Source: Paenibacillus bouchesdurhonensis | GTDB taxonomy: Bacteria; Bacillota; Bacilli; Paenibacillales; Paenibacillaceae | Direction of reading: 5' to 3' | NCBI RefSeq assembly: GCF_900155685.1 | Contig: NZ_LT732547.1 | Location: 703,648 to 767,647, forward strand | Length of the DNA: 64,000 nucleotides | Part shown: positions 9,397-19,068 of the stretch, in pieces | Layout of the letters: the number at the start of each line of letters is the position of its first letter | Numbering within the stretch: position 1 is the stretch's first letter | Position numbers and translations under genes: made by a program | The notes under the pieces: model-generated | The model's database searches: none | Seen by the model: only the letters and a program-made list of their open reading frames with translations | Told to the model about the DNA's origin: nothing

Positions 9397-10659
9397 ATGG
9401 GCTTGTTTGATTTGTTCAAGAGAAAACCGCAGGCTGAGCCGCGGCCGTTATTTTACGATATAGTCTGCCCCTATTGCTTCAGTAAGTTCGCGCCAGGTGA
9501 GGTCGTCTTTCGGGCGACCCATTATCGTGATGACGATGAAGATTATGCGCTCGGCGAGGATGAAGTGCTTAACAGATACCGCGAGCGGTTCGGCCTGGAT
9601 ATCGTCTATGATATGGAGGCTGTGCTGCGTCCTCATGATGTTCCGCCAGAGCATTTGATTTATTCTGATCATGTCCTGATCGGACTGAATGACCGTTATG
9701 GCGAGGTGACCCGTCGCAGACTGTGCCCGCATTGTCATAATGAGTTGCCTGTGACGGCAGGAAAAGTGCCGAGCAACATCATTTCGATCGTCGGCGCTTC
9801 CCAGGTAGGAAAATCCGTGTACATGACTGCATTGATCCATACGCTGCAAAATACGACGGCCGATCATTTCGACGCGGCCTGCATGCCGCTGAATGCGGAG
9901 ATCAGCCGCAAATTCCGCACGATGTACGAGGAACCGCTGTTCGAGCGCGGCGATTTGCTGGCCTCCACGCAGAAGGAGAAAATGCAGGAGCCGTTTATTT
10001 TCCAATTCGTGTTCAAGGATGAGTCGAAGCCGCCGCTGACGCTGGTCTTTTTCGATGTGGCCGGGGAGGGCATGGTCGATCAGGACTATCTTGGTCTGCA
10101 GGGACAGCATATTAAAAATTCCTCCGGACTGCTGTTTATGGTTGATCCGCTGCAAATCCGTTCAATTCGGGAGAAAATTCGGATCAATGTCGGTGACAAG
10201 CCCGGCGATTTGGTGTCGCAATATGATGAACCTCGGGATGTCGTGCTGACGATGTTTGGGGACTTCATCGCTTATGAGGATCAGGGCAAGACGGATATTC
10301 CAACGGCCGTCGTGCTGACGAAGAGCGACATGCTGCACGTTTTGAAGGATGAAGAGGGCGAGTATATCAAGTCGAACAGCAATATTTTTAATAATGCGGT
10401 GCATCGCAAATATTTCAATTTAACGGAGTTCGAGAATATTGACGGGGAAATTCGCCGCTTCATCGAGAAGGTTGATCGGCCGTTCAAAGGCACCATGGAC
10501 GTTTATTTCAAGGACACGGGATATTTCGCGGTATCCGCGCTGGGCAGCAATCCGGTAGATCAGAAGCTGCAGGACGTGGTGCAGCCGATTCGCGTGGACG
10601 AACCGTTCATTTGGCTGCTGTATAAGCTGAAGTATATTGAGGGGAGAGAAATGTCTTGA
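9397..10659 (+). CDS. Zinc-ribbon P-loop GTPase, DO-GTPase2-like
   Basis: An N-terminal split zinc ribbon is formed by CPYC near residue 26 and CPHC near residue 112. A Ras-like GTPase core follows: P-loop GASQVGKS (about 131-138), switch/Walker B-like FFDVAGEG (about 217-224) and a TKSD base-recognition motif (about 307-310). The organisation recalls families named DO-GTPase2 in studies of NTP-dependent conflict systems (recalled, not searched). The start has GAGGAGG nine nt upstream. Its stop overlaps the following gene, whose product looks like the matching GTPase-associated protein. Expected to bind and hydrolyse GTP at the membrane face as the switch of this cluster. The GTPase call is firm; system membership is inferred from gene order. 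Confidence 0.85.
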   Translation: MGLFDLFKRKPQAEPRPLFYDIVCPYCFSKFAPGEVVFRATHYRDDDEDYALGEDEVLNRYRERFGLDIVYDMEAVLRPHDVPPEHLIYSDHVLIGLNDRYGEVTRRRLCPHCHNELPVTAGKVPSNIISIVGASQVGKSVYMTALIHTLQNTTADHFDAACMPLNAEISRKFRTMYEEPLFERGDLLASTQKEKMQEPFIFQFVFKDESKPPLTLVFFDVAGEGMVDQDYLGLQGQHIKNSSGLLFMVDPLQIRSIREKIRINVGDKPGDLVSQYDEPRDVVLTMFGDFIAYEDQGKTDIPTAVVLTKSDMLHVLKDEEGEYIKSNSNIFNNAVHRKYFNLTEFENIDGEIRRFIEKVDRPFKGTMDVYFKDTGYFAVSALGSNPVDQKLQDVVQPIRVDEPFIWLLYKLKYIEGREMS

Positions 10660-13600
10660 GCATGAAGCGATCATCCCCCGATTTGATTCAGCAGCAAATT
10701 TACACCCGAGAGCGCAGCGGGATTTTTCGGGCGACGGAAGGCTTTGATACCGTAGCGGTGTCGGATGGGCTGGATGCGGTCTTCATCAAAAAGCAGCTCC
10801 ATCCGTTCTGCGGCTACGATGCGCCGGTGGAGCTCGTCTCCCGGGGTGAGAAGGATGAGGCCAACTATCCGCCCGCGCTTCATCTGTTCCATACAGAGGG
10901 CGGAGATACTGTGCTGGGGCGGAGCGTCTATCAGTCGGCGGACTTCACTGGCCTGCGCAGCGCCTTCCTGACGCATAATTACATCATTCCAGCCGCGCGG
11001 CTGGATGAAATCGTCATCCGTTACCGTAACTATATTGAAGCGGCATTTGCGGAGAAATACGTCCCGGAGATCGGCCGGCAGCTGCCGGAGCTTGAGCACA
11101 TTCCGCAGAATCCTCGTTATGCGCAGGAGGGTCTTCCGCGCCTGATGGCCGAGAAGCTGCTGCATGAGCTGAAGCTGGACGAGAAAACCTTCAAGCGGCT
11201 GTTGTTCGCGGTCATGACCGCGGTAGGCGAAGGGCGGAAGAAGGTTTATGTCGCGCTGGATGTGCCGGCGGAACAGATTTCAGCAGCGTCCTCCGCGCTG
11301 CTTCAGGTGCTGTTTGCCTGCCTGCCGTTCGAACTGCGCCGCCGCATTGGCTTCATCACGTATGTAAAGGAGCCGCAGAGCCGCAAGTTTATCCACCTGC
11401 AATTTGTGGAGCGAGGCAGCATTCGTCCGAATGATCGGGAGATCGAGAAGGATTATGTATTTGATCTCGCCACCGGCCGCGTGCCGCAGGATGAGCTGGA
11501 TGAAGGAAGACAACCGTATTTGGATATGGTCTGGAAGGCGATCAGTGAGTTGGAGGGGCTGGAGCATTTTCATCGCTTCGCGGATGAGATGCTGGCGGGG
11601 CTGGAGCCGCAGCGGCGTATGCTGCTATCCAGCTATCATGAGCTGTCCGTGTTCTACCAGATCGAGGCAGGAAACTGGGACTTATACGAGGCTCATAAAA
11701 TTACTGTGCTGCGGGGCTTGCTGAGCTATCTGGAGCCGGCAGGCGCGCTGGAATTGAGAATTCGGCTGAACGATATTTTTCTTGCCGCCTTTGACCGGGA
11801 ATTTGATGCCATGAAGCAGCGGAACTTGCCAGATTTGGCTGTTGTTGAATGCTTCAGGGATTATTACCGTCTGGATAGCAGAAGCTACGGGGCTAAGCTG
11901 ATTAATTATCTGATTCATGCCATTAACAATGCGTTGACAGAGGGTAAGCTTGAGCTGGCTAGATCGTTATACAATTTGCTGGAGAGCCAGCCTGAGCTGA
12001 GCAAGGTGTTCTTTGACCTTGTCTTGAAGCACGACGAACTGGAGGCAGCGTTATTCGAGCCTTACATTCGAAGTAAGTTCGAAGAAGCAGGCGGGGCTCG
12101 GGAAGTATTGAATGTTGTGCATAGCTGGGCCGTTGCCCATCCGGGGGTGCTGCGGAATGCAGCCTTCAAGGAAGACGCAATTTCGGCTCTGGCGGACAAG
12201 CTGCGGGAGGAACAGCAATTGCTTCCGGCAGCTAATATGGTACTGGATAATATCCGCAAATGGGGAAGAACCCCTGTGACGGATCGCGGCATGACCTTGG
12301 CTGATTCCGAGCTGGCGGAGAATCTTTCGTTAACAGCCAAGCGGGTACTGCTTGATGAGCTGGAGCCGGATAAATTATCCCGCGAGCAAATCATCGCGGC
12401 TGAATTTTTGGCAAGACCGGATGCCTTTGCCGGACTGCTGTTTGAGGGCAGGCAGCGTAATCATGTCGATATGCTGCAAGCGCTGTACGAATGGTTTGCC
12501 CAGCGTGATGCTTCGGAGGATATTCTGAGCGGCTTGCCTTCGGCTGATGTGGAACAGATGCAGAAATTGGGACGGAAATGGTTGCAAACGATAATAGAAC
12601 CAGCTCAGTTCGGTAAAATCGTGCTGGCTTTTTATAACACAAAATCTGAACAGGTGGATTACAAGGAACTGCTGGATTACCTACAGCGGAATGCGAAGGA
12701 TCCGGAGAAGATTTACGAGTTCATGCTCTGGTCGCAGGGACAGCCGCTGTTTGCCCATGGTCGCGGTATTGTTCCTGGCTATACAGCCGCGCTGCTAAAT
12801 TACTTCAAAACGCATGACCGAAATGCTTTTAAGAACCGAGACTACCGAATCCGCTATTTCGATAAAGCGGGAGCGCCGCTGGCTGCTGCATTCTCCAAAA
12901 TCCGTCTGGAGCTATCCTCGCCGTTTAAGCGATTTCTGGCAAAGAACGGGAAGAAGGTCAGATTAACCGCACTCGTTCTGATGGGCAGTCTTGTGGTAAT
13001 AGCAGGTATTTTACTCGTCATGCAGCAGCAAGGATTGCTTGGTGGAGCTAAGCCGCCGACGGAGGCTGCTCCCCCGCCTGCTGCGGTCAACGAGCCCGAA
13101 GTGCTCGTGTATGCTGACAGTGCGCTAGGCGCCGACGGTACGGAAACAACTTCACTGGTATTTCTATTCGCCGGGGCAGAGAAATGTAAAACGTTCGACC
13201 CAGCAGCTCTGTCGATCGAATCGCCTGATCAGGCGATTCAGCAGTTTGCGAACTTGAAATTCGACGCTTACTGTGCAGAAGGAACCGGAGCTGCTGGTGA
13301 CTCGGCTGTAAATGGGGCGAACAGCGGGACAGACGGCGCGGATACGAGCGGTAATGGAGATGAAGTCGTAACAGACGGAGGAACAGACAGTTTAGATTCT
13401 AGCGGTACAGATGATAATACAGGGACAAGCAATAATGTAGAAGGCAGTACTGATGCATCCGGAACAAAGAGTAAGTCTGTGACAAATGATGGAGAACAAG
13501 GATTGGCATCCGCCCAAGGCAGTCAAGAGCATCAAGGGGCAGGACAAGGACATAATGGGACTACCGGAACCGGGACAGATGAACCTGTTGCAACGGATGC

Positions 13601-13856
13601 TGACCAGGCCGATCCTTCGGATGCGAATCAGCCTGGCGGAGCTTCTAATGACACTTCCGATGGAAATACGGGGGTGGCTTATTCCTCACGTGTAACGGTT
13701 TCGTTGGGTCAAAAGGCTAACGTTCCCGAGGGCAGCGTAATCAAGGTAGGCGACCAGCAATATACGGTCATCGCCCGCGAGGAAGCGGAGGCCAAGGCGG
13801 GGCAGAACAGCCATATGCGTCCAGCACAGTCGCAGTCTGACTCAGCACAGCCTTAG
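10656..13856 (+). CDS. GTPase-associated membrane protein, GAP1-N2/M/C-like
   Basis: The likely TTG start overlaps the preceding stop (TTGA); an in-frame ATG six nt later is the alternative. The N-terminus (QQQIYTRERSGIF, then EGFDTVAVSDGLD) resembles from memory the GTPase-associated protein 1 family, here with N, middle and C regions over about 760 residues. One membrane helix sits at about residues 767-790, then an extracellular part with a long Gly/Ser/Thr/Asp-rich linker (about 880-1000) and a final small beta motif (VTVSLGQKANVPEGS). So a cytosolic effector or regulator body is tied to an outside tip. Coupled to the GTPase gene, it is probably its partner. No terminator is obvious in the 115 nt after it. 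Confidence 0.75.
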   Translation: MSMKRSSPDLIQQQIYTRERSGIFRATEGFDTVAVSDGLDAVFIKKQLHPFCGYDAPVELVSRGEKDEANYPPALHLFHTEGGDTVLGRSVYQSADFTGLRSAFLTHNYIIPAARLDEIVIRYRNYIEAAFAEKYVPEIGRQLPELEHIPQNPRYAQEGLPRLMAEKLLHELKLDEKTFKRLLFAVMTAVGEGRKKVYVALDVPAEQISAASSALLQVLFACLPFELRRRIGFITYVKEPQSRKFIHLQFVERGSIRPNDREIEKDYVFDLATGRVPQDELDEGRQPYLDMVWKAISELEGLEHFHRFADEMLAGLEPQRRMLLSSYHELSVFYQIEAGNWDLYEAHKITVLRGLLSYLEPAGALELRIRLNDIFLAAFDREFDAMKQRNLPDLAVVECFRDYYRLDSRSYGAKLINYLIHAINNALTEGKLELARSLYNLLESQPELSKVFFDLVLKHDELEAALFEPYIRSKFEEAGGAREVLNVVHSWAVAHPGVLRNAAFKEDAISALADKLREEQQLLPAANMVLDNIRKWGRTPVTDRGMTLADSELAENLSLTAKRVLLDELEPDKLSREQIIAAEFLARPDAFAGLLFEGRQRNHVDMLQALYEWFAQRDASEDILSGLPSADVEQMQKLGRKWLQTIIEPAQFGKIVLAFYNTKSEQVDYKELLDYLQRNAKDPEKIYEFMLWSQGQPLFAHGRGIVPGYTAALLNYFKTHDRNAFKNRDYRIRYFDKAGAPLAAAFSKIRLELSSPFKRFLAKNGKKVRLTALVLMGSLVVIAGILLVMQQQGLLGGAKPPTEAAPPPAAVNEPEVLVYADSALGADGTETTSLVFLFAGAEKCKTFDPAALSIESPDQAIQQFANLKFDAYCAEGTGAAGDSAVNGANSGTDGADTSGNGDEVVTDGGTDSLDSSGTDDNTGTSNNVEGSTDASGTKSKSVTNDGEQGLASAQGSQEHQGAGQGHNGTTGTGTDEPVATDADQADPSDANQPGGASNDTSDGNTGVAYSSRVTVSLGQKANVPEGSVIKVGDQQYTVIAREEAEAKAGQNSHMRPAQSQSDSAQP

Positions 13857-13971
13857 CATAGGACAACTAGTCTTTTAATAGAGCAAATCAGCCTGATGTG
13901 GAGGAATGGAGAATTCATGGACAGTGACTAAGAAGTGACTTGCAGTGGCTAATTCATGTGCCTCAAGGCCG

Positions 13972-14000
13972 TTGTCTCCACAACTGAGCAATGGTACACT
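13972..14000 (+). promoter_or_regulatory. Sigma-A-type promoter for the P-loop kinase gene
   Basis: TTGTCT and TACACT are separated by 17 nt, about 30 nt before the GTG start at 14031. This separates the kinase gene from the tubulin/GTPase cluster. Confidence 0.55.
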
Positions 14001-14030
14001 GTTTTTATCTATAAGTTAGGGGGACTTAGA

Positions 14031-14627
14031 GTGCAGAAGCTTGTTTTTTTTGTAGGGGTAGCGGGCACAGGAAAAACTACAGTAGCTCGCAAGATCGCTG
14101 ATCGGATTCCGGCGGCTTTCCTGGATCGGGACACCGTAGGCGGAAGATTCGTGGAGAAAATTTTGGAGATGAACGGCCTGGATGTGAACGACCGTGACTC
14201 CGACTTCTATAAGAAGCATCTCCGCGATCTGGAGTATGATACGACTATGGATATTTGCATTGAAAATCTGGCCGCAGGGCAGAACGTGTTCATGATCTCT
14301 CCCTTTACGGCTGAATTGAAGAACCAGCAATGGATCGAAGACGTCATTTCCGCATCTGGTCTTACTAAAGATGAAGTTGATGTAAAGGTTATCGTTGTCA
14401 CGTTGAGCGACATGGAAACTCAGAAACAACGCATCATCGACCGCCAAACCGAACGCGACACCTGGAAGCTGGAGCATTGGGACGATTTCAAGCACCGTGT
14501 TCAGTTTGTGCCAGAGATCAATTGGGATATCCCGAAATCCTCGATTCTCGTGTTCGATAACAGTGGCGATTTGACGAAGGAGAAGGTTGACTCTGTGTAT
14601 GAGTTTGTGAAGGCTACTAACCGTTAA
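14031..14627 (+). CDS. P-loop kinase-like ATP-binding protein
   Basis: I choose the GTG at 14031 because AGGGGGA lies seven nt upstream and the protein then begins directly with the first beta strand (QKLVFFVGVAGTGKTT). An upstream ATG in the same frame would overlap the promoter. The Walker A GVAGTGKT, a following LDRDTVGG segment and a lid-like Arg/Gln-rich region (QKQRIIDRQTERD) resemble small-molecule kinases of the adenylate-kinase/zeta-toxin-like P-loop group. The length, 198 residues, is normal for such single-domain enzymes. Substrate unknown. It has its own promoter, and a terminator stem that follows is split by the IS element. A link to the preceding cluster is possible but not shown. 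Confidence 0.75.
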   Translation: MQKLVFFVGVAGTGKTTVARKIADRIPAAFLDRDTVGGRFVEKILEMNGLDVNDRDSDFYKKHLRDLEYDTTMDICIENLAAGQNVFMISPFTAELKNQQWIEDVISASGLTKDEVDVKVIVVTLSDMETQKQRIIDRQTERDTWKLEHWDDFKHRVQFVPEINWDIPKSSILVFDNSGDLTKEKVDSVYEFVKATNR

Positions 14628-14701
14628 GCAGCAGGATAGCGCTGCCCCCTTGGGAGGCCACTGAAGAACTGGTTTTTTCAAGAGTTGGTATAGTCCAGAT
14701 C

Positions 14702-14751
14702 AAAAAGAAGGCACCATTTCCCACATTATGGGGTGGATGCCTTCTTTTTTG
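14702..14751. terminator. Bidirectional terminator at left end of the IS
   Basis: AAAAAGAAGGCA and TGCCTTCTTTTT form a perfect 12-bp stem with A and T tracts on either side, so it can stop transcription from both strands. It lies 30 nt beyond the transposase stop. Confidence 0.85.
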
Positions 14752-14781
14752 GTCGTTTTTTTGTTGTATTTCCCGTTAACT

Positions 14782-16233
14782 CTACTCAGATATCTTCAAT
14801 ATCCGTTTTAGGTTAACGGCAAATATAGCCATTGCTCCTTGTAACTGCATGCCAAGCAGACCCGAGGATGTGGCGACATCATACCCGTGTCCATGTTTGA
14901 GTTCGCTATTCTTTGCCTCAATTTTGTAGCGCTCCTTGGATTTGGCCTTGAAATACTCTGTTTCTTGGAAGGCCATTTGTTCCGAATGCTCGTCGGATTT
15001 AATGCTTACAGAGTAGGTTTTGCTCTGGGCTCCCTCTTTGTAGCAGCCTTCCTTGAACGGGCAGCGCTTGCAGACCTCTACGTCAAAATAGTAAGTGTCC
15101 TTCTGGTTTTTGTTTATACCTTTCTTGCCTGTTCTGGCCTTACGAATCGCCATATGACCGGCCTTACATACGTACATACCGGCATCCTTGTTAAACAAAA
15201 ACTCGTGTTCTTTCTTTCGTGCTCCTTGCGTAATGAGTGGGTTAAGCTTTGCCACCAGTTCAATCTCATTGTTCTTTGCATAGGTCAGATTATCTTTCTC
15301 GGAGTATGCGGCATCCCCAATGACGGTGCTAATCAGCATGCCGCTCGCTTGGCTTTTCTCAATCAGGGTTTTCAATTGCTTGCCGTCATTCTTCTCGCCA
15401 GTTGTTATTACCGCGGCTGTAATAATACGCTCTTCCGTCATTGCCAGATGTGTCTTGTATCCAAAAAAGGCCGAGTCTGCGCTCTTGTGCCCTACGCGCG
15501 CATCCGGGTCGGCAGCAAGACGAAGTTGCTCCACGTCATCCTCCACGGTCTCCCTCAGGAGATTCAGCGGTTCCGTAATCTTCGGCATCTGCGCGATCCC
15601 CGACTCCGTTTCGATGAAGGTGATGAGTTTTTGGCAATACGCGATTTCGTCCGTCAGCACATCGTTTGTGTTCTTGGCTGGCATGCGGAATTTAACCGAC
15701 TCATCCACGCCGTACACGGCTTTCCGCAGTTTCTTGGCCCGGTTCTGCAAGATTTCTCGCGGCGATTTCTGGTTGTATCGTGCTTTCGTGTGGGTCGCGT
15801 CTACGATAATGGAGGTGCTCTTCAAGACCTCTTTCTCTATAGCGAGTTCTACCGTCTTAGCAATGAGCATGTCCAACAGATTAATGTCCTTTAACCGCAG
15901 CTTGCGGAATTTCGTCAGGGAGCTCGGATTGATTACCGGATCTTCCGGCGCCAGGCCGAGAAAATACTTAAACGACAGGTCATACCTCGAAGGCTCGACG
16001 ATGTCGACATCTGACAACTCGAAGATGGCTTTTAACAACAAGTACTTGAACATACGAATAGGATCAATCGCGTTGCGACCGTTATCTAGACAGTATTTAT
16101 TTTTTAATTCCTCGTAGATAAAGTCGAAGTTTACCAGTTCGTTGATCTGACGCAGCATGTTGTCCTTGGGCACCACGATGTTATATAGCTCTGCATATGG
16201 ACTTAGCATCAGGGTTTGCTGTTGCTTAATCAT
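14782..16233 (-). CDS. IS1182-family transposase
   Basis: The protein (483 residues from the preferred ATG at 16233, which has AGGTGAG upstream; an ATG at 16251 adds six residues) has the typical two parts of IS1182-type DDE transposases: an N-terminal helical DUF772-like region (DPIRMFKYLLLKAIFELSDVD) and a DDE catalytic part. Candidate acidic residues lie in IIVDATHTKA, in TVIGDAAYSEKDN and in a late ERYKIEAKNSELKHGHG segment (YREK-like E). A CXXC-type Cys cluster (CKRCPFKEGC) precedes the end. It shows no frameshift, so the element may still be active. Located between the kinase gene and the first CRISPR leader. Confidence 0.92.
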   Translation of the reverse strand: MIKQQQTLMLSPYAELYNIVVPKDNMLRQINELVNFDFIYEELKNKYCLDNGRNAIDPIRMFKYLLLKAIFELSDVDIVEPSRYDLSFKYFLGLAPEDPVINPSSLTKFRKLRLKDINLLDMLIAKTVELAIEKEVLKSTSIIVDATHTKARYNQKSPREILQNRAKKLRKAVYGVDESVKFRMPAKNTNDVLTDEIAYCQKLITFIETESGIAQMPKITEPLNLLRETVEDDVEQLRLAADPDARVGHKSADSAFFGYKTHLAMTEERIITAAVITTGEKNDGKQLKTLIEKSQASGMLISTVIGDAAYSEKDNLTYAKNNEIELVAKLNPLITQGARKKEHEFLFNKDAGMYVCKAGHMAIRKARTGKKGINKNQKDTYYFDVEVCKRCPFKEGCYKEGAQSKTYSVSIKSDEHSEQMAFQETEYFKAKSKERYKIEAKNSELKHGHGYDVATSSGLLGMQLQGAMAIFAVNLKRILKISE

Positions 16234-16277
16234 CCGCTCACCTACTCTCAATGATACCTAAATTATAAACGAAGATA

Positions 16278-16313
16278 GGCGCAGTTTTCTCAACTTCTTG
16301 AGAAAACTACGCC
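16278..16313. terminator. Hairpin upstream of the transposase start
   Basis: GGCG(C)AGTTTTCTCAA pairs with TTGAGAAAACT(A)CGCC around a four-base loop, then CTCTTTTT on the plus strand. It would block read-through into or out of the IS at its right end. Confidence 0.7.
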
Positions 16314-16469
16314 TCTTTTTAAATCAAATGAACTTTTTCAGTGGCCTCGCCCCTTGGGGGTGGCGTTTTTTGTGGGGCTAAAACTAGACAGATAAGTATT
16401 TATTACGTACGATAACATCAAGACTAGCGTGATGTCCTAGTTAGAAAGTATAGTTGAAAATTATTTGAT

Positions 16470-16660
16470 AAATGCGAGTGAAAACAAAATGCAGCGATCG
16501 AATATTTTGTCGAATCGGCTGCAGCCTTTGTGTAGTAAGGCTTTAAGTAGTTTTTTACGCTAGTGCTAATTTCCAGATTAGAGGTTCAATGCAAAATGAA
16601 GATTTGCCCCTGACGAAAAGGCTAGACGTATCAATGGTTTTAGCTTATAAAAATTCGGGG
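16470..16660 (+). promoter_or_regulatory. CRISPR leader of array 1
   Basis: An AT-rich non-coding stretch directly 5' of the first repeat. It shares TGCAGCGATCGA, TTTTGTCGAA and GGTTCAATGCAAAAT blocks, in the same order, with the region before array 2. Such conservation marks leaders that recruit the adaptation machinery and start array transcription. The 90 bases before it (16372-16469) hold nothing I can identify. Confidence 0.8.
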
Positions 16661-19068
16661 GTTTTATCTGAACGTAGTGGGATATAAAGGGATTACCATC
16701 GTAGTAAATAGAAATATGACCAAAACGTTTTATCTGAACGTAGTGGGATATAAAGTAGAACGGATCGTGGAACATTTGAGAAAGGGCGGCTATGGTTTTA
16801 TCTGAACGTAGTGGGATATAAAGCCATCTGTTCTATGATTTGAAGTATCTTGGGGTTAAAGTTTTATCTGAACGTAGTGGGATATAAAGGTAGAAGCCTT
16901 TATGGAAGGGCACTACTTACATGCGGTTTTATCTGAACGTAGTGGGATATAAAGCACTTAAAGGCAAGACAGAAAAAGATGGTGATAAGAATGTTTTATC
17001 TGAACGTAGTGGGATATAAAGATTTGATTAAAGACTCTAGAAAATTCTTTCATTGGGAGTTTTATCTGAACGTAGTGGGATATAAAGTGAAGTCATCGAG
17101 TGTGCCCTCGTTCCACGCATGTAGTTTTATCTGAACGTAGTGGGATATAAAGATCTATCGCATACTGTACATCGGATAGCATGCTTCCTAGTTTTATCTG
17201 AACGTAGTGGGATATAAAGGCATATATGAGCTTCGAAAAAATCTGACCATTTACGTTTTATCTGAACGTAGTGGGATATAAAGGATGGTATTTCTTCCTG
17301 CTGCTCAAGCTGCTGCTCATTGTTTTATCTGAACGTAGTGGGATATAAAGCAAGAGTAAAACCGCTGTCTACCCGATCTTTAAGCACGTTTTATCTGAAC
17401 GTAGTGGGATATAAAGCATTTTGACGCTCGAACAGAGGGACGAGCTCATTGCTAGTTTTATCTGAACGTAGTGGGATATAAAGTGACCAGTCACTACAAG
17501 TTTTTCTCGATTAAATGATGGTTTTATCTGAACGTAGTGGGATATAAAGTCCCGAACACATCTACGCAATGTTTTAAGTGATAAAGTTTTATCTGAACGT
17601 AGTGGGATATAAAGGATTTACCGACTGGGCAGCCTCGATCTTCTCATTGAGTTTTATCTGAACGTAGTGGGATATAAAGTTTGCACCCCCTGAATGGCTT
17701 AACGCCTTCCCTTTTCGTTTTATCTGAACGTAGTGGGATATAAAGTGGCTTATATCCATCAAAGAATTTGCTTTGTTTAGTCATGTTTTATCTGAACGTA
17801 GTGGGATATAAAGTGGTAAAGAAAAAGGAAATGTCGTTGTAAATGCAGCGTTTTATCTGAACGTAGTGGGATATAAAGTACCTCTGCGTCCATTTCATCC
17901 GAAAGTGAGAGCAGCGGTTTTATCTGAACGTAGTGGGATATAAAGGCGCTAGTTGCTGCGTGTGCTATTCCGTCTAATCCAGCGTTTTATCTGAACGTAG
18001 TGGGATATAAAGAGCGCACGCCTTAACGCAATTGCACGACCGATATGCGCGTTTTATCTGAACGTAGTGGGATATAAAGGCACATCTGCTATTTGCCTTA
18101 TGCTTTTCCCGTCATCGTTTTATCTGAACGTAGTGGGATATAAAGTTTTGTTAAAGAATCCCCACTTGATGCACTCATTTACGTTTTATCTGAACGTAGT
18201 GGGATATAAAGCGTGGTGTTTAGCAACGTCATCCTTGATCGTTCTCAGTTTTATCTGAACGTAGTGGGATATAAAGCCCCTAGCAGCTCTGGATTGTCAA
18301 AGCGGTTGCCGATGTTTTATCTGAACGTAGTGGGATATAAAGTTGAATATGATCTTGCTACCATTCGGGAAACGTAGTTGGTTTTATCTGAACGTAGTGG
18401 GATATAAAGCGCGATATTCTCGTAGAACACCGCCGAGCGATTCGTCGTTTTATCTGAACGTAGTGGGATATAAAGTAATCTGACGCTCCTTATCTTCAAT
18501 AACCTCAATATGTTTTATCTGAACGTAGTGGGATATAAAGGAATGATAGCCCGATCAGTGCTAAAGGCAGCCAAGCCTGTTTTATCTGAACGTAGTGGGA
18601 TATAAAGCGTAGTCCCAGCGTTCCTCTGCATCTGCTTCAAGGTGGTTTTATCTGAACGTAGTGGGATATAAAGGTTAATCGCAGATCGAATCGCAAAAGA
18701 GTTTACGGAGTTTTATCTGAACGTAGTGGGATATAAAGTCGGAAGTACGAACGCAATATATCCGCCCGGCTTAACGTTTTATCTGAACGTAGTGGGATAT
18801 AAAGTGTTGATCGTAGAGGGACGTATACGCGACCTTCAAGGAGTTTTATCTGAACGTAGTGGGATATAAAGGTAGCACGGGCGATCGTTGCTTTGTTTAT
18901 TCCTTTGGGTTTTATCTGAACGTAGTGGGATATAAAGAAATCTCGCAAACATCCCTATCCCCCGGCTGGATCTCGTTTTATCTGAACGTAGTGGGATATA
19001 AAGTGGAAACAGTAACTTGGATTGTCGTTATTGCAGCATGTTTTATCTGAACGTAGCGGGATATAAAG
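16661..19068 (+). CRISPR. CRISPR array 1: 37 repeats, 36 spacers
   Basis: A 29-nt repeat beginning GTTTTATCTG and ending GATATAAAG recurs every 64-69 nt with spacers of about 35-40 nt. I counted repeat starts from 16661 to 19040. All are identical except the last, which has GTAGCGGG in place of GTAGTGGG. A degenerate last repeat and the conserved leader at the other end fix the direction of transcription as plus, giving a 3' ATATAAAG handle next to each spacer. No spacer appears twice. Cas6, encoded 190 nt downstream, would process the transcript. Array length suggests long-term activity. Confidence 0.98.

Larger units (their letters stand above)
14655..16349. mobile_element. IS1182-family insertion sequence, ends approximate
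   Basis: The element contains one transposase gene and is bounded by inverted GGCCACTGAA(G/A)AA motifs at 14656-14668 and 16335-16346 (reverse strand). Both flanks carry CCCCTTGGG (14646-14654 and 16350-16358), which could be a target duplication or part of palindromic ends, so the exact tips may shift by some bases. Joining the flanks recreates a perfect terminator hairpin (see findings), which supports insertion into that structure. An intrinsic hairpin just inside each end insulates the transposase from outside transcription. Confidence 0.75.

Noticed and set aside
13956..14030. Upstream ATG extension of the P-loop kinase
   Set aside because: It would overlap the promoter; the GTG at 14031 has the proper ribosome site and starts the fold.
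14887..16117. Long plus-strand ORFs (335 and 265 aa) opposite the transposase
   Set aside because: Antisense shadows of a clear IS1182 transposase; no ribosome sites or family features.
16578..19050. Several ORFs on both strands within CRISPR array 1 with repeated FYLNVVGYK or FISHYVQIK peptides
   Set aside because: They are translations of the 29-nt repeat and spacers, not proteins.
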